Shown here in pieces: positions 5,611 through 11,505 of a stretch of 17,835 bases of DNA. Every line of letters begins with the position of its first letter. The stretch's first letter is position 1. The DNA is taken from positions 1 through 17,835 of the forward strand of contig CAYQJC010000011.1 in assembly GCA_964417825.1 (NCBI GenBank). Direction: 5' to 3'. This DNA comes from CAYQJC01 sp964417825. Lineage in GTDB: Bacteria > Patescibacteriota > Minisyncoccia > Minisyncoccales > CG1-02-41-26. The notes beneath the pieces are model-generated. The model had not been told where the DNA came from and searched no databases. It saw only the letters and a list, made by a program, of their open reading frames with translations. Both the position numbers and the translations under genes were made by a program.

Positions 5611-7752
5611 ATGGGATTACCAAAAGCTTACAATCCAAAACAGGTGGAAGAAAAAATTTATAAGCTCTGGGAAAAATCAGGTTTTTTTAATCCTGATAAA
5701 CTTCCCGGTAAGAGAAAAAAAACTTATACCCTTTTACTTCCTCCTCCCAATATTACCGGTGAACTTCATATGGGTCATTCTTTAAATGCGGTAATTCAAG
5801 ATATCTTAATTCGAAAAAAGAGAATGCAGGGATATAAAACCCTTTGGCTGCCTGGAACAGACCATGCTGGAATTGCCACCCAAAATGTAGTCGAGAAAAA
5901 ATTAAAAAAAGAGGGCAAAAGCCGATTCGATTTGGGTCGGGAGAAATTTATTAAAGAAATTTGGAAATGGAAAGCAAAATATGGAGAAATTATTTTGGAC
6001 CAACTTAAAAAACTTGGTTCTTCTTGTGATTGGTCAAGAACCCAATTTACTCTCTCAGAAAATTATTCTGAAGCAGTAAAAAAAGCATTTTTACATTATT
6101 TTAAAAAAGGATGGATTTATCGAGGAAAAAGGCCGATCAATTGGTGTCCTCGATGCCAGACCAGCTTATCAGATTTGGAATTAGAATATCAAGAGATTAA
6201 AGGAAAAATTTGGTACATTAAATATAAGCTCAAAGCTCCAAGTTCCCCAAGGCAATCCCGCTTTCAGCGGGATGCTATGGGGCAAGCAAAGCTCAAGGCT
6301 AACTATATTGTCGTGGCGACTACCAGACCCGAGACAATGCTAGGCGATACAGCAGTGGCGGTGAATCCAAAAGATAAGAGATATAAACACTTAATTGGCA
6401 GAAAAGTTATTCTACCCTTAGTGGGACGGGAAATTCCTATTGTTGCTGATAGATTAGTGGATCCAAAGTTTGGTAGTGGAGCAGTAAAAGTAACTCCCGC
6501 TCATGACTTAAAGGATTATGAGGTGGGTATCCGTCATAATCTTGAAATGATCCAGGTAATTGATGAGAGAGGAGAGATTACTCAAAATGCCCCTCAGATC
6601 TATCAGGGATTAAAGGTTCTTGAGGCTCGGAAGAGAATAATTGATACGCTCAAAAAACTTGATCTTTTAGAAAAAGAGGAAAATTATGTTCACTCAATCC
6701 CCAAATGTTACCGCTGTGACACTGTAATTGAAGTTATCCCTTCTCAACAATGGTTCTTAAAAATGGGGAAGTTGGCTAAGGTTGCCAAAAAGGCAGTAAA
6801 GGAGGGGGAGATAAGGTTTTTCCCAAAAAACTTTGAAAAAATTTATTTTGATTGGCTAAAGAATATAAGAGATTGGTGTATTTCAAGACAGATTTGGTGG
6901 GGTCATAAAATTCCTTTGAAAGAAGAAACCGATGTCTTAGATACCTGGTTCAGCTCTGCTCTTTGGCCATTTGCTACTTTAGGGTGGCCTAAAAAGACAA
7001 AAGATCTAAAACGATTCTATCCCACTCAACTTTTAGTTACTGGAAGAGATATTCTGAATCTTTGGGTAGCAAGAATGATTTTCTCTGGAATAGAATTTAT
7101 GAAAAAGATTCCCTTTTCCAAAGTTTATATTCACCCAACTGTTCTCACAAAGGAAGGTCGGAGAATGTCAAAATCTCTTGGCATAGGCGTTGACCCAATA
7201 GATTTAATTGAAAAATATGGAGCTGACGCTACTCGCTTTGGAATAGCCTGGCAAATTACTGGTATTCAGGATATTCGGTTCGGAGAAGAAAATCTCCAGA
7301 TGGGAAAGAAGTTTTGCAATAAAATTTGGAATGCCACGCGGTTTATTCTAATGAATAAACCGCCGCTGATTAACGCTGATGAAAAGCTGATTACCGCTGA
7401 TAAGAATTTGACAAAGGCTGATAGAAAAATATTGAAAGACCTTAAGAAGACAATTAACTCAGTTACCAAAGATTTGGAAAGTTTCAGGTTTGGCCAGGCC
7501 GCTCAAACCTTGTATCACTTTTTCTGGCATAAATTTTGCGATATCTATATTGAGGAAAGTAAATCGCAGATAGCAAGCAGTAAATCGCAAAAAGAAAAAG
7601 AAAAGACCCAGAAAGTTTTAGTATATGTGCTTTTTAACTTCCTTAAACTTTTGCATCCTTTTATGCCATTTATTACTGAGGAGATTTATCAGCGATTACC
7701 TTTGAAAAATAAAAAGAAGTGTTTAATGGTGGAAAAATGGCCCATACTATGA
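5611..7752 (+). CDS. valS: Valyl-tRNA synthetase, compact form
   Basis: This class I synthetase charges tRNA-Val and edits mischarged Thr. It has 713 residues, against about 880-950 in B. subtilis and E. coli. HMGH (53-56) and RMSKS (518-522) are the two ATP-binding signatures. The editing domain is present (VVATTRPETMLGDTAVAV, FGSGAVKVTPAHDLKDYE). WWGHKIP (429-435) is followed after only five residues by DVLDTWFSS, where relatives usually have a few tens of residues. The protein stops at MVEKWPIL, right after the anticodon-binding helices, so the C-terminal coiled-coil arm is absent. Three stretches look inserted: about 209-230, 586-606 and 650-663. GGTGG at 5596-5600 is a weak ribosome site 10 nt before the ATG. 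The stop overlaps the next gene by ATGA. Confidence 0.95.
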   Translation: MGLPKAYNPKQVEEKIYKLWEKSGFFNPDKLPGKRKKTYTLLLPPPNITGELHMGHSLNAVIQDILIRKKRMQGYKTLWLPGTDHAGIATQNVVEKKLKKEGKSRFDLGREKFIKEIWKWKAKYGEIILDQLKKLGSSCDWSRTQFTLSENYSEAVKKAFLHYFKKGWIYRGKRPINWCPRCQTSLSDLELEYQEIKGKIWYIKYKLKAPSSPRQSRFQRDAMGQAKLKANYIVVATTRPETMLGDTAVAVNPKDKRYKHLIGRKVILPLVGREIPIVADRLVDPKFGSGAVKVTPAHDLKDYEVGIRHNLEMIQVIDERGEITQNAPQIYQGLKVLEARKRIIDTLKKLDLLEKEENYVHSIPKCYRCDTVIEVIPSQQWFLKMGKLAKVAKKAVKEGEIRFFPKNFEKIYFDWLKNIRDWCISRQIWWGHKIPLKEETDVLDTWFSSALWPFATLGWPKKTKDLKRFYPTQLLVTGRDILNLWVARMIFSGIEFMKKIPFSKVYIHPTVLTKEGRRMSKSLGIGVDPIDLIEKYGADATRFGIAWQITGIQDIRFGEENLQMGKKFCNKIWNATRFILMNKPPLINADEKLITADKNLTKADRKILKDLKKTINSVTKDLESFRFGQAAQTLYHFFWHKFCDIYIEESKSQIASSKSQKEKEKTQKVLVYVLFNFLKLLHPFMPFITEEIYQRLPLKNKKKCLMVEKWPIL
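6245..6282 (+). repeat. GC-rich palindromic in-frame insert in valS editing domain
   Basis: The core ATCCCGCT-TTC-AGCGGGAT (6255-6273) is a perfect 8-bp stem. CCCCA (6245-6249) and TGGGG (6278-6282) extend it outward with an internal loop. It encodes part of APSSPRQSRFQRDAMGQAK, an extra segment of about 20 residues before NYIVVATTRPETM. The core CCCGCTTTCAGCGGG is the reverse complement of the stem-loop in the terminator after hsp20. Confidence 0.6.
7366..7428 (+). repeat. Three tandem 21-nt heptad units in valS
   Basis: Units at 7366-7386, 7387-7407 and 7408-7428 encode LINADEK, LITADKN and LTKADRK. The first two share CTGATTA-x-CGCTGAT. GCTGAT recurs at 7365, 7375, 7386, 7396 and 7417, giving a 10/11-nt rhythm. 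They lie between FILMNKPP and ILKDLKK in the anticodon-binding region and add a three-turn amphipathic pattern. Confidence 0.6.
7558..7600 (+). repeat. AAATCGCA-type tract in frame within valS
   Basis: AGTAAATCGCA occurs twice (7558-7568 and 7579-7589), 21 nt apart. The encoded ESKSQIASSKSQKEKEK is a polar, low-complexity segment between CDIYI and the helix KVLVYVLFNFLKLLHPFMPF of the anticodon-binding domain, where relatives usually have an acidic linker. Confidence 0.45.
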
Positions 7753-8432
7753 CTTACCTTCTCTATCTTTTTGGTTTTCTTCCGAGCATCATCTGGCTGT
7801 TTTTTTATTTGAGAAAAGATGCCCATCCTGAATCAAATCGAATGATTTTAAAAATTTTCTTTTTTGGGATGTTAGCAGCTTTTTTTGCTATATTTTTGGA
7901 AAAAGGCTTTCAACTAATCACCTCTCACCCTTTTTTAGTAATCTTTTTTGGTGGAGCTTTTATTGAAGAATATCTGAAATATTTGGTAGTAAAATTTGGA
8001 GTTTTTAAAAATTCTGAAATGGACGAACCCCCCGATCTGGTTTTGTATATGATTATTTCTGCTCTAGGGTTTGCCAGCTTAGAGAACATTCTGGTTCTGA
8101 GTAATTACCATCCGATTTTAACCCCAACCAAAGCTTTGGAAGTTATGGGATGGAGATTTGTTTCCGCCACCTTCTTACATGCTCTGTGTTCAGGTACTTT
8201 GGGATATTTTTTAGCCTTATCTTTCTTTCACACCCATCAGCGAAAGAAACTTTTCTTAATTGGCCTGGGGATAGTAGTCACTTTACATGGTCTTTACAAT
8301 TGGTCTATAATGAGAATAGAGGGTTTGAATAAATTTATTTTACCCCTCCTCATTCTAATAATTTTAGCTTTATTTGTTTCTTTTAGTTTTGAGAAACTTA
8401 AAAGGTTGAAAAGCATCTGTCTGTTTCACTAA
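7749..8432 (+). CDS. PrsW-family intramembrane protease homologue
   Basis: A 227-residue multi-helix membrane protein. The PrsW family comprises membrane-embedded metalloproteases; B. subtilis PrsW starts cleavage of an anti-sigma factor. Seen here are EEYLK (73-77) on a membrane helix, DEPPDLVLY, ALGFASLENI with Glu112, SATFLHAL with His144, and VTLHGLYNW with His180. These are the Glu and His positions expected of the family active site. About seven hydrophobic segments are visible. I chose ATG 7749 because it overlaps the valS stop as ATGA, a normal coupling arrangement; ATG 7737 in the same frame, just after GGTGG, is an alternative. The substrate is unknown and no anti-sigma gene is in the window. 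Confidence 0.82.
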   Translation: MTYLLYLFGFLPSIIWLFFYLRKDAHPESNRMILKIFFFGMLAAFFAIFLEKGFQLITSHPFLVIFFGGAFIEEYLKYLVVKFGVFKNSEMDEPPDLVLYMIISALGFASLENILVLSNYHPILTPTKALEVMGWRFVSATFLHALCSGTLGYFLALSFFHTHQRKKLFLIGLGIVVTLHGLYNWSIMRIEGLNKFILPLLILIILALFVSFSFEKLKRLKSICLFH

Positions 8433-8446
8433 TATACACGAATTTA

Positions 8447-8468
8447 CATTCGCGAATATTCGCGAATG
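8447..8468. repeat. Perfect 22-nt palindrome upstream of hsp20
   Basis: CATTCGCGAAT (8447-8457) is followed directly by its reverse complement ATTCGCGAATG (8458-8468). A third half-site, ATTCGCGA, lies at 8483-8490, and ATTTACAT occurs on both sides (8442-8449 and 8490-8497). It lies between the protease stop at 8432 and the hsp20 ATG at 8496. It could be an operator or a dispersed repeat. There is no T tract, so a terminator is unlikely. Confidence 0.75.
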
Positions 8469-8495
8469 ATAGATTTGTGGAAATTCGCGATTTAC

Positions 8496-9038
8496 ATGTC
8501 ATTTTTCCAAAAACTCAAAAAAGATATTGGGCTTGAGGAAGAAATAAAACCTGAAAGAAGAATCTCAAGACGAAAGGGGCGTCCTAAAAAAGAGGAAGCA
8601 ATTAAAGAAGAAGAAATCTCAGAAGAAAAAGAAGCAAGAAAAGAAGAAAAGATAAAAAAAATCTCTATTTCCCCTAAAAAATCTGCTTCAGATTGGTTAA
8701 AAGCTGAAGGACAGTTAGCTGTTGATGTTTATCAAACAGAAAATGAATTTTGTGTTCAAGCCCCAATTGCTGGAGTAGAACCGGGAGACATCGAGGTCTC
8801 TTTAGAAAATGAAATGTTGATAATAAAGGGAGAAAGAAGAGAACCTGAGAAAGAAAAGGAAAAAAATTACTTTTATCAAGAATGTTATTGGGGCCCTTTC
8901 TCGCGTCAAATAATTTTACCAGAAGATATCGATACTCAAAGAATTAAAGCCACTTTAACTAAAGGCATTTTGACGATTAAAATTCCTCGTGTGAGAAAAA
9001 TAAAGAAAAAGAAAATTACCATCCAAACCGGAGAGTGA
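8496..9038 (+). CDS. hsp20: Hsp20 / alpha-crystallin small heat-shock protein
   Basis: An ATP-independent holdase that binds unfolding proteins in the cytoplasm. From ATG 8496 it has 180 residues: a short start MSFFQKLKKDIG, a long charged Glu/Lys/Arg-rich segment (about 13-60), and the alpha-crystallin domain from about 71 to 165. The diagnostic A-x-x-x-x-GILTI-x-IP motif is at 152-164, and YFYQECYWGPFSRQIILP at about 125-142. I reject the in-frame ATG at 8466 because its first ten codons are made from the palindrome, while MSFFQKLKK is the N-terminus I associate with relatives in this group. A strong terminator follows, so it is probably monocistronic. The palindrome upstream is a candidate regulatory site. 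Confidence 0.93.
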   Translation: MSFFQKLKKDIGLEEEIKPERRISRRKGRPKKEEAIKEEEISEEKEARKEEKIKKISISPKKSASDWLKAEGQLAVDVYQTENEFCVQAPIAGVEPGDIEVSLENEMLIIKGERREPEKEKEKNYFYQECYWGPFSRQIILPEDIDTQRIKATLTKGILTIKIPRVRKIKKKKITIQTGE

Positions 9039-9060
9039 GAGAATTAAGAATTTGGAATTT

Positions 9061-9090
9061 AAAAAGCCCCGCTGAAAGCGGGGCTTTTTT
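9061..9090. terminator. Strong intrinsic terminator, usable in both directions
   Basis: AGCCCCGCT (9065-9073), loop GAA and AGCGGGGCT (9077-9085) form a perfect 9-bp GC-rich stem. Flanking A and T runs put a T tract after the stem on either strand. It ends hsp20 on the plus strand and tRNA-Leu on the minus strand. Confidence 0.92.
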
Positions 9091-9091
9091 A

Positions 9092-9173
9092 TGCCCTCGG
9101 GAGGATTCGAACCTCCACGGGTCTCCCCACAGCGTCCTAAGCGCTGCGCGTCTCCCAATTCCGCCACGAGGGC
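9092..9173 (-). tRNA. tRNA-Leu (anticodon UAG)
   Basis: Acceptor stem GCCCTCG/CGAGGGC, with discriminator A at 9092 and no encoded CCA. The anticodon stem CAGCG/CGCTG encloses CTTAGGA, giving TAG, which reads CUN leucine codons. The long variable arm (GGGG-AGA-CCC) and the T arm GGAGG-TTCGAAT-CCTCC confirm a class II tRNA. Confidence 0.96.
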
Positions 9174-9190
9174 AAGATTTTAACTTTAAA

Positions 9191-9219
9191 ATTATACCAC
9201 TAAATAAAACCTGAGGCAA
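9191..9219 (-). promoter_or_regulatory. Predicted promoter of tRNA-Leu
   Basis: On the minus strand TTGCCT (9219-9214) and a perfect TATAAT (9196-9191) are 17 nt apart. TGG before the -10 makes an extended -10 element. The start is predicted near 9184, about 11 nt before the mature tRNA. The -35 lies in one arm of the pilin-operon terminator. Confidence 0.65.
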
Positions 9220-9236
9220 CTCAAAATTGCCTCAGG
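9202..9236 (-). terminator. Intrinsic terminator of the pilin genes
   Basis: A perfect 10-bp stem is formed by CCTGAGGCAA (9210-9219) and TTGCCTCAGG (9227-9236) around a 7-nt loop. On the minus strand it is followed by TTTTATTT. It lies 57 nt after the stop of the last pilin gene. Smaller hairpins at 9246-9261 (TTTCCC/GGGAAA) and 9276-9290 (GAGAAA/TTTCTC) lie between. Confidence 0.85.
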
Positions 9237-9292
9237 AGAAATTAGTTTCCCTATTGGGAAATTCTAGAAGTACCTGAGAAAAGCTTTCTCTT

Positions 9293-9499
9293 TTACACTC
9301 CCATTATGAATCTGATAATCGAGGGTAATACTTTAGCAAACAAAGCAATGGCGATACCAATCAGAGCGTAAACAATGATTGTCTTCCCTTTACCTGCCTT
9401 CTCTGGATCACCAGAGGCAGTCATATAGGTGAAACCACCAACTACAATCATAATGACAGCAATCAGCATTATTATCATAAACAACCAGTTGGTGGCAGT
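9293..9499 (-). repeat. 207-nt duplicated block, pilin copy 1
   Basis: This stretch matches 9891-10097 at every base I compared. It begins exactly at the stop codon and ends in the codons for YTATNW. Sequence similarity falls abruptly on both sides. Confidence 0.93.
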
Positions 9500-9856
9500 G
9501 TAGATAACGTTTAACATAGCAATCATCCCAAAATCATTAGTATAACATGCCTGATTCTTTAAAACCTCTTTATTCGCACCTGCAACTGCAGAACATTTAG
9601 TTTGTATAGAAAAATTAGCTGGAGTAGCAGAAACGCCAGTAGGCACAAAAGGACATTCTCCTTGAGACATCGCTCTTGAAGCGATAACCGCTCCTTTATG
9701 ATAAGTAACATCGGCACCAAGTTCAGTATTTCTAATTTTCACGTCGGCTCTCAGCTTGACACAATCTGCTGGAACCGTTTGAGCCATCACAAAAGTAGGC
9801 GTAACAAATCCAATTACCATCACTATTAACACTAAAACAGGAAATATTCTTCTCAT
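9293..9856 (-). CDS. Secreted pilin-like membrane protein (VirB2/TrbC-like), copy 1
   Basis: 187 residues with a signal peptide (MRRIFPVLVLIVMVIG..., likely cut after VMA at 25), an exported segment of about 85 residues with four Cys (32, 68, 88, 104), and two C-terminal hydrophobic helices joined by the loop FTYMTASGDPEKAGKGKT. That two-helix layout with a short charged loop is that of the T4SS pilin-like family (VirB2/TrbC type), which is abundant in Patescibacteria. The four Cys could form disulfides outside the membrane. The last 68 codons and the stop match copy 2 base for base. It follows copy 2 by 34 nt and is the last gene before the terminator at 9202-9236. Its role as an actual filament subunit is not shown. 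Confidence 0.8.
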   Translation of the reverse strand: MRRIFPVLVLIVMVIGFVTPTFVMAQTVPADCVKLRADVKIRNTELGADVTYHKGAVIASRAMSQGECPFVPTGVSATPANFSIQTKCSAVAGANKEVLKNQACYTNDFGMIAMLNVIYTATNWLFMIIMLIAVIMIVVGGFTYMTASGDPEKAGKGKTIIVYALIGIAIALFAKVLPSIIRFIMGV

Positions 9857-9890
9857 AATTTTAGGATAGTTTAAATCCAGCCTTTACCTA

Positions 9891-10097
9891 TTACACTCCC
9901 ATTATGAATCTGATAATCGAGGGTAATACTTTAGCAAACAAAGCAATGGCGATACCAATCAGAGCGTAAACAATGATTGTCTTCCCTTTACCTGCCTTCT
10001 CTGGATCACCAGAGGCAGTCATATAGGTGAAACCACCAACTACAATCATAATGACAGCAATCAGCATTATTATCATAAACAACCAGTTGGTGGCAGT
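9891..10097 (-). repeat. 207-nt duplicated block, pilin copy 2
   Basis: Direct repeat of 9293-9499 at a distance of 598 nt. No mismatch was found by reading. Confidence 0.93.
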
Positions 10098-10307
10098 ATA
10101 GATGGTGTTAAGTAGACAGATAATTCCCCAATTTGGATTACTTTTGTCAACAGTATCGCCCTTCTCATAAGGGGTGTCTTCAAATGTAAAGTTTGCTCGA
10201 ATTGTACAAGCTTCAGGAATTTCTTCTTCTTGAGCAGAAACTGCCACCGGCAAAACCAACATACTCAATAAACTTCCTAAAACTACGGCTGTTAGTATTC
10301 TTTTCAT
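9891..10307 (-). CDS. Secreted pilin-like membrane protein (VirB2/TrbC-like), copy 2
   Basis: 138 residues: signal peptide MKRILTAVVLGSLLSMLVLP, cut probably after VSA at 25, a short exported segment with Cys 34 and 64, and the same two-helix C-terminus as copy 1. The exported part is a diverged and shorter relative of copy 1; both keep a C-x-x-RA... Y-x-KG pattern, and NTIYTATNW answers NVIYTATNW. It is 82 nt downstream of the third pilin gene and 34 nt upstream of copy 1, so at least copies 2 and 1 are likely co-transcribed. No convincing ribosome site precedes the ATG. Confidence 0.8.
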   Translation of the reverse strand: MKRILTAVVLGSLLSMLVLPVAVSAQEEEIPEACTIRANFTFEDTPYEKGDTVDKSNPNWGIICLLNTIYTATNWLFMIIMLIAVIMIVVGGFTYMTASGDPEKAGKGKTIIVYALIGIAIALFAKVLPSIIRFIMGV

Positions 10308-10361
10308 TGAATTGCTAATCTCTAAAAATTATTATTTTATTAATGCTCGACCTTTAGGCAT

Positions 10362-10397
10362 TGTGTTATTTTAACACATTATTCAAAATTTAACCAA
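10362..10397 (-). promoter_or_regulatory. Hairpin and candidate promoter before pilin copy 2
   Basis: TGTGTTA (10362-10368) and TAACACA (10372-10378) form a 7-bp AT-rich stem with a TTT loop. On the minus strand TTGGTT (10397-10392) and TAAAAT (10373-10368) are 18 nt apart, so the dyad would overlap the -10. The leader would be about 54 nt. No T tract follows, so it is not a standard terminator for the upstream pilin gene. Confidence 0.35.
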
Positions 10398-10827
10398 TCA
10401 AGATGCTTTGGACAATACTAATTATCGCCCTACTAAATAGAATAATAGCTAAACCAACAATCGCCCAGAATATTATTTTTTTACCAGTTTCAATTTTATC
10501 AGGTCGACCCGCAGCGGTCATAAATGTCCAAGCCCCCCACAAAATTATCAAAGGAAAAATAACAATCCCGATGTAAAAAACCCAATTACTAATTGCTTCT
10601 ACAAGTTCTGTGATTTCTCGATATTTGGTAAAGGGACAAAGAACAACAACTCCTGCGGGTTGACATATTCCGTCTTTCTTTCCATCAGTGGGGTCAGGGT
10701 CACAATAACATTCTTCTCCCGAAGGGCAGTCACTTGTTATATTACATTTCTCTCCAGCTCCTAAAACAAGCACTGCTTGAGTTAATAATAACACTGATAA
10801 AATTAATATTACAAGGAATTTATTCAC
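10390..10827 (-). CDS. Cys-rich secreted pilin-like membrane protein, third paralogue
   Basis: 145 residues from a GTG start at 10827. A signal peptide (MNKFLVILILSVLLLTQAVLVLGA) is followed by a compact exported segment with six Cys at 28, 34, 40, 42, 55 and 64 (DCPSGEECYC and GICQP). Two helices follow, about 80-100 and 117-140, with the loop TFMTAAGRPDKIETGKK. This loop aligns with TYMTASGDPEKAGKGKT of the other two copies, which supports common ancestry. The Cys pattern suggests a small disulfide-knotted head outside the cell. It has its own predicted promoter, overlapping the end of the methyltransferase gene. Confidence 0.78.
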   Translation of the reverse strand: MNKFLVILILSVLLLTQAVLVLGAGEKCNITSDCPSGEECYCDPDPTDGKKDGICQPAGVVVLCPFTKYREITELVEAISNWVFYIGIVIFPLIILWGAWTFMTAAGRPDKIETGKKIIFWAIVGLAIILFSRAIISIVQSILIG

Positions 10828-10847
10828 AGATTCTTAAAATTTAATTT

Positions 10848-10876
10848 ATTATAGATTATTCTTTAACAAATACCAA
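10848..10876 (-). promoter_or_regulatory. Predicted promoter of the pilin cluster
   Basis: On the minus strand TTGGTA (10876-10871) and a perfect TATAAT (10853-10848) are exactly 17 nt apart. The start is predicted near 10841, giving a leader of about 14 nt before the GTG at 10827. Much of the box lies in the last codons of the methyltransferase gene. Confidence 0.65.
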
Positions 10877-11377
10877 CCCGAAATGATAATCGCCGGCTTT
10901 CAGTTCTTTTTCCAGGCGGAACCCAAACTCCTCAGCGATTTTTCGCACTTCTTCTTTTGAAGGAACTCTCTCTTTTGGAGCCAGAAAAACTCCCGGTATC
11001 CACTCAACTACTAAAACTTTACCTCCGGGTTTCAAAACTCTTTTTGCTTCCTCAAAAACTCCTTTTTTATTGTCAACTTCAAAAAGGAGGTCGGTAATTA
11101 GAACTAAGTCGCAAGATGATCCTGGAATTTCAGGAATACGTGTTTCTACATCAGCAATTATCTTCCTAATATTCGTAATCTTCTGTATTTTTGCTCGGCT
11201 TTCTAAGGCTGATAAAGGTTCTTCTTGAATATCCACAGCAAAAACTTGACCGTCTTCAAGTTTTTTGGCTAAAGGAATCGTCCACCCCCCCGAACCACAT
11301 CCAAAATCAGCTGCTGTCATTGTGCTTCGCAAAGGAATCTGTTCCAGTATTTGAATAGGGTTAACAAATTCAGGCAT
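10856..11377 (-). CDS. Class I SAM-dependent methyltransferase
   Basis: 173 residues with a Rossmann-type methyltransferase fold. AADFGCGSGGWT (22-33) is the SAM-binding motif I, VDI with Asp49 is the acidic ribose-binding position, CDLVLITDLLFEV (89-101) is motif II, and RVLKPGGKVLVVEW (113-126) is the usual UbiE/Methyltransf_11 signature. The substrate cannot be told. It lies between gyrA (128 nt upstream) and the pilin cluster on the same strand. No Shine-Dalgarno motif is visible, and the region before it is repeat-like. Confidence 0.85.
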   Translation of the reverse strand: MPEFVNPIQILEQIPLRSTMTAADFGCGSGGWTIPLAKKLEDGQVFAVDIQEEPLSALESRAKIQKITNIRKIIADVETRIPEIPGSSCDLVLITDLLFEVDNKKGVFEEAKRVLKPGGKVLVVEWIPGVFLAPKERVPSKEEVRKIAEEFGFRLEKELKAGDYHFGLVFVKE

Positions 11378-11390
11378 AAAAATTATCTCA

Positions 11391-11505
11391 AATGTTAGAT
11401 GTTAAATGTTAAATCTATATGTTTAGAGGTCAAATCTAACTATCAAACAAAACATTTAACATTTGACATATGGTTTTGACATTTGAGATTTGAGTTTTGA
11501 CATCT
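11391..11505. repeat. TCAAAT/GTTAAAT repeat tract between gyrA and methyltransferase
   Basis: The gap is built from variants of CAAATGTTA, GTTAAATGTTAAAT, AACATTTAACATTTGACAT and GACATTTGAGATTTGAG. ATGTTAAATGTTAAAT (11399-11414) pairs with 11454-11469 at 15 of 16 positions to form a long AT-rich hairpin. No promoter or T-tract terminator stands out. The words are shared with tracts inside gyrA and tsaD. Confidence 0.7.

Noticed and set aside
7366..7428. Tandem repeat as a replication origin or iteron array
   Set aside because: It lies in frame inside valS as 7-codon units, and no replication initiator gene or AT-rich unwinding region is nearby.
7700..7760. A frameshift splitting a longer ValRS
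   Set aside because: The next frame encodes a membrane protease with its own motifs, and the junction is a clean ATGA overlap, so valS ends here.
8466..8495. An earlier Hsp20 start at ATG 8466
   Set aside because: Its first codons are made from the palindrome, and the in-frame ATG 8496 gives the expected MSFFQKLKK start.
9293..10827. Type IV prepilins with PilD-type leader
   Set aside because: The N-termini are classical signal peptides ending in an A-x-A-like site, and the hydrophobic helices are at the C-terminus, which fits VirB2/TrbC-like pilins and not type IV pilins.
11391..11505. CRISPR array
   Set aside because: The repeated words are short, variable and not separated by unique spacers of constant length, and no cas gene is present.
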